Shown here: positions 50,633 to 58,335 of the stretch, piece by piece
How positions within the stretch are numbered: the stretch's first letter is position 1
Layout of the letters: every line of letters begins with the position of its first letter
Source of the DNA: Streptomyces sp. NBC_01116
GTDB lineage: Bacteria; Actinomycetota; Actinomycetes; Streptomycetales; Streptomycetaceae
Assembly (NCBI RefSeq): GCF_041435495.1
Contig: NZ_CP108644.1
Location: forward strand, 4,883,501-4,947,500
DNA length: 64,000 nt
Direction of reading: 5' to 3'
Notes under the pieces: model-generated
Told to the model about the DNA's origin: nothing
Database searches by the model: none
Seen by the model: only the letters and a program-made list of their open reading frames with translations
Translations under genes and position numbers: made by a program

Positions 50633-51220
50633 ATGATCGACGAATTCGCCAAGGACAACCTGCACGTGAGACTGCGACGGGACCGCGAGGCGCTGCTCTG
50701 GAAGCTCGACGGCTTGTCCGAGCACGACGCCCGCCGGCCTCTGACAGTGACCGGGACCAACCTTCTCGGCCTGGTCAAACACATGGCCACCGTCGAGGCG
50801 AGGTACTTCGGCGAGGTCTTCGACCGCCCCTTCCCGGAACCGCTTTCCCGGTGGGAGGACCACGACGGCAGCGATCAGTGGGCGGCCGAGGACGAGACCC
50901 GCGACCAGATCATCGGGTTCTGCCGGCGCACGTGGGAACACGCGGACGCGACGATCGACGAGCTTCCGCTCGACGCCCCCGGCCACGTGCCGTGGTGGCC
51001 GGAGCCTCACCACAGGACGAACCTGTTCGCCGTCATGGTCCATGTTCTCGGAGAGGCCAACCGGCATGCCGGTCACGCCGATATCCTGCGCGAGGGCGTC
51101 GACGGCCGAACCGGGGTGCGCGCCGAACACGAGCAGCCGATCGACGAGGAAGCCCGTGCGGCCTACCGCGCGAAGATCGAGCGGGTCGCCCGGGCTGCCG
51201 CGCGGATCGAGGCCCACTGA
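50633..51220 (+). CDS. DinB-family (DUF664) protein
   Basis: The protein has 195 residues from the ATG at 50633; an ATG at 50615 is possible. It is a DinB-like four-helix bundle: LHVRLRRDREALLWKLDGLSEHDARRPLTVTGTNLLGLVKHMATVEARYFGEVF (the His of KHMATVE is the first metal ligand position) and FAVMVHVLGEANRHAGHADILRE (H-x-x-G-E-x-x-R-H-x-G-H). These proteins often act as thiol-dependent (mycothiol/bacillithiol) transferases. About 290 bases before it contain no recognisable feature. Confidence 0.85.
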   Translation: MIDEFAKDNLHVRLRRDREALLWKLDGLSEHDARRPLTVTGTNLLGLVKHMATVEARYFGEVFDRPFPEPLSRWEDHDGSDQWAAEDETRDQIIGFCRRTWEHADATIDELPLDAPGHVPWWPEPHHRTNLFAVMVHVLGEANRHAGHADILREGVDGRTGVRAEHEQPIDEEARAAYRAKIERVARAAARIEAH

Positions 51221-51234
51221 TCACTTCGGAATCG

Positions 51235-51711
51235 CTAGCGGAGCGGTCCTTGCTCGTCGATGAATACGGTGGGCGCGGACAGGAACACTTCAGGCTCCAC
51301 CGGCCCGTAGGCGATGTTGAACGTGTCCAGCCAGTACGACCAGCCCCGGATCCCCAGGGCACTGCTGAAGCGGTAGTTGAGTTGCCAGCGCACCCACTGG
51401 CCGGCGGCGAGCCGCACTGCCGGGGGCCGTCGCGGGCGGGGCGGCAGAGCGAACAGGGGCTGGACTCGGGGGAAGACCCGCAGTCGTCCGTCGGCTTCCC
51501 GAAGCTGGACATCGACGTTGCGCAGGTCTTCCTGGATGCGAACGGGCTCAAAGCCGTCACGCTCATGCATACGAATCACGTGTGCGGAGGCGGTGGTCCC
51601 GGCAGGCGGGAGGGCGAAGCCGATCGGGGCCGCGTTCCTGCGTGAGGCAGCCTGCCCTCCCCGGGACTCCTTCGTCCAGGACGTCCGTATCCACTGGACG
51701 GTGATTTCCAT
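51235..51711 (-). CDS. Hypothetical protein
   Basis: The protein has 158 residues with the start at MEITVQWIRTSWTKESRGG. No domain was recognised. The N-terminal part is basic; the second half has alternating hydrophobic strands and many aromatic residues (VRWQLNYRFSSALGIRGWSYWLDTFNIAYGPVEPEVFLSAPTVFIDEQGPLR), suggesting a beta-rich globular fold. It is convergent with the DinB gene, 15 bases from its stop. Codon use is normal for the genome. Confidence 0.55.
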   Translation of the reverse strand: MEITVQWIRTSWTKESRGGQAASRRNAAPIGFALPPAGTTASAHVIRMHERDGFEPVRIQEDLRNVDVQLREADGRLRVFPRVQPLFALPPRPRRPPAVRLAAGQWVRWQLNYRFSSALGIRGWSYWLDTFNIAYGPVEPEVFLSAPTVFIDEQGPLR

Positions 51712-51820
51712 GGTGTACCCCCGTGTGACCCTGCCCGAGTCGTCGAGGGGCTCACTCCAGGCCGCTCGACCACCGGACCGGTACGGCTTCACAGCCGGCT
51801 CGGGTCAGCGTCCGCCGTCG

Positions 51821-51870
51821 AGCCCCGTCGAGCCCCGTCGAGCCCCGTCGAGCCCCGTCGAGCCCCGTCG
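51821..51870 (+). repeat. 10-base tandem repeat
   Basis: Five exact copies of AGCCCCGTCG in a row, plus a partial copy before, lie in the gap between a hypothetical gene and the broken HTH gene. The 260-base gap shows nothing else. Confidence 0.95.
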
Positions 51871-51972
51871 TTCCATCGTACGGAGTGTGTGCCTGATCGT
51901 GAGACTCGTGAACAGTGCCCGGCGCTGGTGGACTGCCGGACGAAGCGCCGATCACGATCGTGTCAACGGTCC

Positions 51973-53181
51973 TCAGGGGGCCTTGAGCAGGTCACGGAGG
52001 CCGGCGACGTACGCCCCGATGTCGCGGGCGTCGGCCGGAACCTCGGCGCACCGGGCCGGGAACTCGGCGGACCCGGGTTGGTGGGCCTCGCGGCAGGGGC
52101 GGCAGAGCCCGTCCGGAAGGGCCTCGGGCCGTCCGGGGGCGCCGCAGTCGGTGCACTCCATCAGGACGCGGCGGGCGGGGGCGCCGGGCGGGGCCTGCTC
52201 GGCGGGAAGCCGGGCCGGGATCTTGTCGGCGAGGCGGCGGCGGACGAAGCCGAGGGGGTTGTCGACCGTGGCGGGGAGCCCCGCGGTGAGGGCGGCGGTC
52301 AGGTAGTCGACGGTCACACCCCGTGCGAGCCATTCCGCGGCCTGCGCCTCCAGCGCGGCACAGTCGTCGGCGGACAGCCCCAGGCGGTGATCCGTACGGC
52401 CGAGCCGGGCCAGGGCGAGGTAGGCGGGGGAGCAGAGAGGTGCCGGTGCCGTCGGCGTCGTGGGGCGGATTGACGTCGTCGCCGGAGCAGCGCTCTGGGC
52501 CGGGCCCGGCGCGGATGCGGTGTTCGCAGATTCGGCCGGGGTGCGCTGGTGCGGTACGGAGGTAGGGGCCGGGGCCTCCGCAGACTCCGGGGCCCCCGGG
52601 GCGGCGTCCGCGCGAGGTGGCTCCGGCGACTCCTGGACGGCGTCTTCTCGGGACCCCTCCGGCGGTGCGGAAGGCGGCGGGCCCTCGGCCGGAACCCGGA
52701 GCGGCGGCGGTGCTGCGTCGGGAACGGCCGCCACTGTTACGGGGGCTGGGACTGGGGCTGGGGCTGCGGCCAGGGTGGCCTTCTCGGTGGCGAGGTAGGT
52801 GTTCCACCACTCGTTGTCGCGTGCCGTGCGTGACCAGAACGTGCGGAAGACCCAGCGGGTCTCCTCGCCCGCGCCGGCAGCACACCGGACGCGGCGTTAA
52901 TGCCCGGCGACGGACAGGGCGGTCAGCGCGGTGGAGATGGCCTGCTGTCCGTAGAGCGGGAGTTGCTTGGCGAGGGTCTTCACGCTCATCGCGGCGCCCT
53001 CGGGGAGGTGGTCGACGAACCCGGCGACGTACCGCTCGCGGGTCGGCAGGAGAGCGAAGTCGCCTCGTGCACGCGGAAGTTGATCCGGGGCGGAGCGTTT
53101 GCCGTAGCCGGGCTTGGCCATCGGGTACGCGGCGGAGCGTGCGGGGGCGTACAGGGCGGAGCTAGGGTGCTGGGTAGCCAC
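51973..53181 (-). pseudogene. Helix-turn-helix/zinc-ribbon protein gene with an internal TAA
   Basis: One frame runs for 403 codons and is interrupted only by a TAA at 52897-52899. Before it are 94 residues: FALLPTRERYVAGFVDHLPEGAAMSVKTLAKQLPLYGQQAISTALTALSVAGH, a winged HTH found in many streptomycete proteins. After it the same frame continues with RRVRC, ETRWVFRTFWSRTARDNEWWNTYLA, a Pro/Ala linker and CTDCGAPGRPEALPDGLCRPC, a zinc-ribbon. The usual family sequence at the break is GHLRRVR, so one codon, probably Leu, has become TAA. The gene is probably inactive, or makes only the HTH part unless the stop is read through. Confidence 0.8.
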
Positions 53182-53468
53182 GGGATCGTCTTTCTAGGGT
53201 ATCGATCTTGCGGTGAGACCCCGGCCTGGTGTGGCAACACCGGTCGGGGTCGTTTGGTTCTCGCACCGTAAGCAGTCGTGACGCTGCGCCGCAAGCTGTC
53301 ACGATTAGTCATACTTACTGACCGTTACGCGGTGGGGAGGGAGGGGAGGTTTTCCCTAACCCCCTTCTTCTGCCCGCCGGTTAAAGAAGGCGCTCGAACC
53401 CCGGGTCCCGCATCCCGACCCCCGAGTCCGGGCACCCGAGCTTCGGGCCGGGGGCCAGCGCACGTACC

Positions 53469-53572
53469 CCCGGAAGAGTGACCCGATCCGCCCGAAGCCC
53501 GATCCCTCCGAAGCCCGAAGCCCGAAGCCCGAAGCCCGAAGCCCGAAGCTCAGGGTTCGGGACCCGAGCTTC
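53469..53572 (+). repeat. Heptanucleotide-repeat element, left copy
   Basis: A block begins CCCGGAAGAGTGACCCGATC, continues with CCGAAGC heptamers (about 53509-53548) and ends with CTCAGGGTTCGGGACCCGAG. GAAGCTC and GAGCTTC form an inverted repeat at its right end. A similar element with the same borders lies at 58054-58249 in the same orientation. Confidence 0.7.
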
Positions 53573-53718
53573 TGGCCGGAGCGCGCCGAATCGAGGGCTT
53601 GGGCGAGTGCAGTGCAGCAAGGTGGACGGTGGCGGTCTCGTCGTAGCGAGTGGCCCCGGCCCGCGCCACTACTCGATCTTGTTGATGCGGCGCGCGACGG
53701 TGTTCCGCTGCTTGTATG

Positions 53719-53794
53719 TTCGGGTGGACCGTGACCGGCCGCGGTCAGCAGGTACGGCTCCGGGATCCGGGAGAGGTCATCCGGCCCGGCAGGG
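53719..53794 (+). pseudogene. 3'-end remnant of a PIMT-type methyltransferase gene
   Basis: The plus-strand translation FGWTVTGRGQQVRLRDPGEVIRP matches the C terminus of the intact methyltransferase at 61.3-62.4 kb (FGLTVTDRGQRVWLRDPRDVIRP) with few changes. The similarity also holds at DNA level. No other part of that gene was seen upstream, so this is a relic of a second copy. The rest of the ~670-base gap between the broken HTH gene and the DUF6461 gene holds the heptamer element and nothing else recognisable. Confidence 0.7.
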
Positions 53795-53851
53795 CGTGGC
53801 GTTGGCCGGGCGCAGATCGTGGCTCAGGGGGGCGAACGACGATTCTGCCGT

Positions 53852-54514
53852 TCAGGACTGCCCACTTGAAGGGCCGAGATCCAGGACGGTCCCGGACGGA
53901 ACCGGTCCCTCGCCCGCGTAGGCAGGGCCCGGCGGTGCCGCTGGTGTGTCGTCCTCGGCGAGCGCCAGGCTGGGCCAGGGCCCGGCGAGGATCGCGTCGT
54001 CCAGGGCGATGCCGAGGTGGTCGAGTACGAGGGCCACCACCGGGGCCACCCCAGAGCCCTCGCTTTCGTGTGCGGCGAGCGCCTGTTCCACCCGACCCCA
54101 CCACGGGCCGAGCGGTTCGGACCGGCTGTGCTCCATGCCGGGTTCGAAATACTCGACGCACTCACCGTCGCGCCAGTGCTGGAAGACGTCGATTCCCTCG
54201 GTGGTCGCCACGCTGTACGTCTCAGTCCCCCTGGACAGCTCCGCGAGCGATTCTTCCCGGCAGCCGATGGAGCCTTCCTCCTCGACGCAGAAGGCCCATG
54301 CGCCGATCCTGCCGGCCCGTAGCAGCGAGACCGCCCCGTGGTCCGATGCGCCCGAGGGCAGATCCGAGGCCGCGTCCCAGTCGAGCAGGCGCGCCCGCTC
54401 CGGATCGGCGCCGTAGCGGGCGAACACCTCCTCGGGGCCGAGACCGCGGGTGAAAGTAGCGCACATCCAGGCCTTCGCCCAGTCCAGCGAACCCACGTCC
54501 GCGTCTGCTCCCAT
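53852..54514 (-). CDS. DUF6461-family protein
   Basis: The protein has 220 residues with the start at MGADADVGSLDWAKAWMCATFTRGLGPEEVFARYGADPERARLL. The opening, with W-x-x-x-x-C-x-T-F-x-R-G-L-x-P-E-E-V, is the pattern of DUF6461 proteins, found in many streptomycete genomes as stand-alone or tandem copies of unknown function. The middle has GAWAFCVEEEGSIGCREESLAELSRGTETYSV, probably beta-rich. It lies 133 bases downstream of the AlaRS-like gene on the same strand. Confidence 0.75.
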   Translation of the reverse strand: MGADADVGSLDWAKAWMCATFTRGLGPEEVFARYGADPERARLLDWDAASDLPSGASDHGAVSLLRAGRIGAWAFCVEEEGSIGCREESLAELSRGTETYSVATTEGIDVFQHWRDGECVEYFEPGMEHSRSEPLGPWWGRVEQALAAHESEGSGVAPVVALVLDHLGIALDDAILAGPWPSLALAEDDTPAAPPGPAYAGEGPVPSGTVLDLGPSSGQS

Positions 54515-54647
54515 GGTCTGCCTCCGTCCTCCGCACCTGACGTCGTCCGGCAGGGGCGAGCCTTCCGGGACCCCGCAGTATGCCGGTCGAACCATGCTCC
54601 ACGTGGCGCAGGCTGGCAGTGGTGGCGGTGGCGATGCGCTTCACTCC

Positions 54648-55814
54648 TCACTCCTGACGCAGGCTCTCCACCAGCTCGCGGGGAAGCCCATGGGTGTCGT
54701 GGAGGTAGTGGAAGTCCTCCTCGGTCAGGGTGCCTTGGAACCGGGGTTTGGCGAGCACTCCTCGGCCGCGCTCCAGGAGGCGGCGGAACCGGTGCTCTTC
54801 TTCGACCAGCGTCCGGAGCACATCGCCCGGGCGCATGTCCTGCCGGAAGTGGTCCCCTGTGTGCTCGACCAGTTCCTGCGGCAGGTCGCCGACGCTGCGC
54901 GAGGGATCGTCGAGCCACAGCACGGTGAGTACCCGTCGCACCAGGCGGCGCAGCACGTAGCCCCGCCCCGTGTTGGCCGGGCGTACGCCGTCGCCGAGTA
55001 CCACGACGGCCGAGCGCAGGTGGTCGCAGACCAGGCGCAGCGAAGCTTCGTCCAGCGGCCACAGGGCGGGCACCAGGTGGCGCCACGGGTCGAAGACATC
55101 GCATGCGAAGACGGACGACTTGCCCTGGAGCAGCGAGGCCAGCCGTTCCAGGCCGAGGCCGGTGTCGACGTTGCGCTGCGGGAGGGGGACGAGGGAGCCG
55201 TCGTCGAGCCGGCGGTGGGTCATCGTGACGTGGTTCCACACCTCGACCCAGCGGTCGTCGAGGGTGGGCGTCGACCGCGGCGGGCCGTCGCCGGTCCACA
55301 GGAAGATCTCCGAGTCGGGGCCGCAGGGGCCGACCGAGTCGTTGGGCCACCAGTTGTCTTCCACGGTGAGTTCCACGGGGACGCCGAGGCCCTGCCACAG
55401 GTCGACAGAGGCGGTGTCCGGCCCTCTCCGTCCGTCACCGGCGAAGGCGGTGGCGTACAGCAGGCCGGGATCGATGCCCAGGCCCTCGGTGAGGAGCCCG
55501 TACCCCCAGTCGAGGCTGAGCGGGCCCTCGTAGTCGCCCAGCGACCAGGTACCGAGCATCTCGAAGACCGTCAGGTGGGTGGCGTCCCCGACCTCGTCCA
55601 GGTCCGTGGTGCGCAGGCAGCGCTGCACGTTCACCAGCCGTCGGCCCAGCGGGTGGGGCCGGCCCTCCAGGTACGGCGTGAGCGGGTGCATGCCGGAGGT
55701 GGTGAAGAGCACGGGGTCGCCGTCGGGCGGCAGCAGGGTCGAGCCGGTGATGCGGCGATGGCCGCGCTCCTCGTAGTACTCGACGAACGTGCTGACCAGT
55801 TGGTCCGTACGCAT
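54648..55814 (-). CDS. Stand-alone alanyl-tRNA synthetase catalytic-domain protein
   Basis: The protein has 388 residues against about 890 for full AlaRS. It covers the class II aminoacylation core: FVEYYEERGHRRITGSTLLPPDGDPVLFTTSGMHPLTPYLEG (motif 1 region), VQRCLRTTDLDEVGDATHLTVFEMLGTWSLGDY (motif 2), SVGPCGPDSEIF and NVDTGLGLERLASLLQGKSSVF (motif 3), then part of the tRNA-recognition helices (RRLVRRVLTVLW). The editing domain with its HxxxH/CxxxH metal site and the C-Ala domain are absent. The ATP and amino-acid pockets look intact. It could charge tRNA without editing, activate alanine for another acceptor, or be regulatory. It lies downstream of the CRISPR array. Confidence 0.85.
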   Translation of the reverse strand: MRTDQLVSTFVEYYEERGHRRITGSTLLPPDGDPVLFTTSGMHPLTPYLEGRPHPLGRRLVNVQRCLRTTDLDEVGDATHLTVFEMLGTWSLGDYEGPLSLDWGYGLLTEGLGIDPGLLYATAFAGDGRRGPDTASVDLWQGLGVPVELTVEDNWWPNDSVGPCGPDSEIFLWTGDGPPRSTPTLDDRWVEVWNHVTMTHRRLDDGSLVPLPQRNVDTGLGLERLASLLQGKSSVFACDVFDPWRHLVPALWPLDEASLRLVCDHLRSAVVVLGDGVRPANTGRGYVLRRLVRRVLTVLWLDDPSRSVGDLPQELVEHTGDHFRQDMRPGDVLRTLVEEEHRFRRLLERGRGVLAKPRFQGTLTEEDFHYLHDTHGLPRELVESLRQE

Positions 55815-56195
55815 GGGGGTGGCTCCTTCGCGTGACGACGGGAAGGCGCCGGAGAACGGGACCGTTCGATCACCCGGCCGGGGCCAGAGGCTCCACAGCA
55901 CTGCCGACGGACCGTTTCCGGTCGCCGGGGGAGAGAAGGTCAGGCGGCGGCAACCGGCGAGCTGGTCGCTCGCGCGGTCGCGGTGGTGCGTGGGCCGGTG
56001 ACGTTCATACGGACGACGATAACGCGGCTCCGCCGCCGGAGCACGCGGATTTCCCGGCCCTACGCCCCGCCGCCACGCGTCTCGACGACGGGGCTCGCGT
56101 CCCGCCGCCCCACCATCCGTCGCCGGGGTCGGCCTGGCGGCGGGGCCGACCGGCGAGGCGAATCTGCGATCGCCTTCCGGAGCACTACGGACGTG
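55815..56195. other. Region between AlaRS-like gene and CRISPR array
   Basis: This ~380-base gap is the 5' side of the AlaRS-like gene and the distal (trailer) side of the array. On the minus strand GACCG-GAAA-CGGTC (near 55910-55925) forms a short hairpin with a GNRA-type loop in the presumed leader of the gene. No protein-coding pattern, T-box consensus or further CRISPR repeat was seen. Confidence 0.4.
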
Positions 56196-57688
56196 GGGCC
56201 TCCCCCCGCACGGCGCGGGGACCACTGGGTCGCCGCGGACTACGGGACCACGAACCCGGGGCCACCCCCGCACGCGCGGGGACCACAGGCAACCCCACGC
56301 GCGCCACGTTCCGGGCTTGGAACCACCCCCGCACGCGCGGGGACCACCCGGGGCGCCGCCCCTCCCGAAGGACAGCCGTGGGACCACCCTCGCACGCGCG
56401 AGGACCACCAGGCCGAGGGCCAGGAGCGGGAAGGGGAACTGGGACCACCCCCGCACGCGCGGGGACCACTGCTCGCACCTCCCGGCCAGGTAGCGCCAGG
56501 TGGGACCACCCCCGCACGCGCGGGGACCACCCGTCGAGGATCGCCTGATAGTCGGCTGCCGAAGGACCACCCCCGCACGCGCGGGGACCACTGGGCGCGC
56601 TCCATTGTGCCGCCGAAAAACGCGGGACCACCCCCGCACGCGCGGGGACCACACGCGGGGGCCGGCCCCGGTGCGCGTGCGCTCGGGACCACCCCCGCAC
56701 GCGCGGGGACCACGTGAGGGATGCCGTGGTGGTGGCAGAGCTCCAGGGACCACCCCCGCACGCGCGGGGACCACAGGATCGAACCCGCGCCCCCGAAAAC
56801 ATCCTCGGGACCACCCCCGCACGCGCGGGGACCACGAGCATCCCGCGCAGCGTGTCCGAGCCACCGAGGGACCACCCCCGCACGCGCGGGGACCACCCGT
56901 CGGGTTCGAGGGCGACGGCGCGTTGTAGGGACCACCCCCGCACGCGCGGGGACCACGGAAGTCCGGGCGTTCGTACAGCGGTTCTTCGGGGACCACCCCC
57001 GCACGCGCGGGGACCACGCCACCTTGGGGTTCGCCATCCAGCCCAGCGCGGGACCACCCCCGCACGCGCGGGGACCACCCGGATTCCGGAGTTCTTCCGT
57101 ATGACTACGGGGGACCACCCCCGCACGCGCGGGGACCACTGCCAGGTCACGTACAGCGCCCGGGGGATGGCGGAACCACCCCCGCACGCGCGGGGACCAC
57201 AGCTTCGGGCCGCACAGTGCCGTGAGCGCCGGGGGACCACCCCCGCACGCGCGGGGACCACCCGTTCGAGTTCCACCAGGGCGACGCCGTGCAGGGACCA
57301 CCCCCGCACGCGCGGGGACCACTAGATACGAACGCCGTGTACGGAAAGAAACTTGGGACCACCCCCGCACGCGCGGGGACCACGAGAACCGGGGTCCGGT
57401 CTCGATCAAGTGGGAGGGACCACCCCCGCACGCGCGGGGACCACAGCGGGCTGGGGCGTCACTGCGACACCCTACTGGGACCACCCCCGCACGCGCGGGG
57501 ACCACCTGCTGGTGCGCCTCGACGGTCGCACGGCACAGGGACCACCCCCGCACGCGCGGGGACCACAGGTCATCTGGATATATCCAGGCCGGGACCGTGG
57601 GACCACCCCCGCACGCGCGGGGACCACCCGGTGCGGCCGATGACGTCCTGCTGGGAGAGGGGACCACCCCCGCACGCGCGGGGACCAC
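56196..57688 (-). CRISPR. Type I-E CRISPR array, 25 repeats, no adjacent cas genes
   Basis: A 29-base repeat, on the plus strand beginning GGGACCACCCCCGCACG and ending GCGGGGACCAC, recurs every 61 bases with 32-base spacers; one spacer, before the repeat ending at 56956, has 31. On the minus strand it reads GTGGTCCCCGCGCGTGCGGG..., the streptomycete type I-E form, so transcription is probably leftward from a leader at 57.7 kb. The four left-most repeats carry changes (one has an inserted base, another CTCGC/GAGG), as expected for the old, distal end. The 24 spacers are all different. No cas gene lies within this window. Confidence 0.97.
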
Positions 57689-57790
57689 AGTCCGTGACCT
57701 GCGGGTTTACGCGGGCAAGTAGTGCTTTTTGGCAACTTCCCGAGAAAAGCACATACCAACCTCTGGTTGGTGCTTAGGCCTGCTCGAAGC
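57689..57790 (-). promoter_or_regulatory. Probable CRISPR leader
   Basis: This stretch adjoins the best-preserved end of the array and is less G+C-rich than its surroundings. On the minus strand it has CCGCAGGTCACGGACT directly before the first repeat, TTGCCAAAAAGCAC further up, and an inverted repeat ACCAACC-TCT-GGTTGGT (57755-57771). Position and polarity make it the likely leader with promoter and adaptation signals. Confidence 0.65.
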
Positions 57791-58053
57791 TCTGAGTTTG
57801 TCGGGAGTGATTCTGCCCTTTCCGGGCGGCAGGAGGCGGCCTCTTGGGATTCCAAGGCGGGCGGTGAGGGCGGCACGGACTCCTCGACCGGTGCGTAGCC
57901 GAGGTGCGTTGGCGCGGTACGGCGGTGGGTTCGGGGGCCTGTTCCGGGCAGGTGTCCTCCGGTGCGGGTGGGGCGGTTCTTCGGTCGGGACCCAGCGGCG
58001 GTGGTGCCGTTTCGGGGACGGGCTGCCTCCGGGCCGGACCTCATCCCGGTACA

Positions 58054-58249
58054 CCCGGACGAGTGATCCCATCGCCCCGCAGCCCGCAGCCCGCAGCCCG
58101 CAGCCCGCAGCCCGCAGCCCGCAGCCCGCAGCCCGCAGCCCGGGCCCGCAGCCCGGGCCCGCAGCCCGGGCCCGCAGCCCGGGCCCGGAGCGCGGGGCCC
58201 GGAGCGCGGGGCCCGGAGCGCGAAACTCAGGATTCGGGCTCCGAGCTTC
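58054..58249 (+). repeat. Heptanucleotide-repeat element, right copy
   Basis: Borders CCCGGACGAGTGATCCCATC and CTCAGGATTCGGGCTCCGAG match the left copy at 53.5 kb (17 of 20 and most of the closing block). Inside are nine GCAGCCC heptamers, then CAGCCCGGGCCCG and GGAGCGCGGGGCCC units. The 57.8-58.05 kb stretch before it shows no recognisable gene. Confidence 0.75.
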
Positions 58250-58335
58250 GTAAGGCGTAGCAGAGGTGCCCGGCCTGCGGGTGCGGGAGGCCCCTTTGAT
58301 CTCGCGATCATTGGGTCGGCGCCTACGATCGCAGC

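Noticed and set aside
55900..55930. T-box or riboswitch upstream of the AlaRS-like gene
   Set aside because: Only a 5-base stem with a GAAA loop was seen. There is no T-box consensus or specifier loop pattern.
54648..57720. Functional link of the AlaRS-like protein to CRISPR immunity
   Set aside because: Only proximity supports it. The two are separated by ~380 bases and no cas gene is present; kept as a location note only.
56185..57725. Long open frames on both strands with repeating VVPARAGVVP, GPRACGGGP or TTPARAGTT patterns
   Set aside because: They are translations of the CRISPR repeat, whose 61-base period keeps several frames open. They have no start signals and no non-repetitive content.
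57707..58072. 121-residue minus-strand frame covering the CRISPR leader
   Set aside because: Composition is Pro/Arg/His-rich without a domain, and it overlaps the leader and the first repeat flank. It is more likely chance in high-GC DNA.
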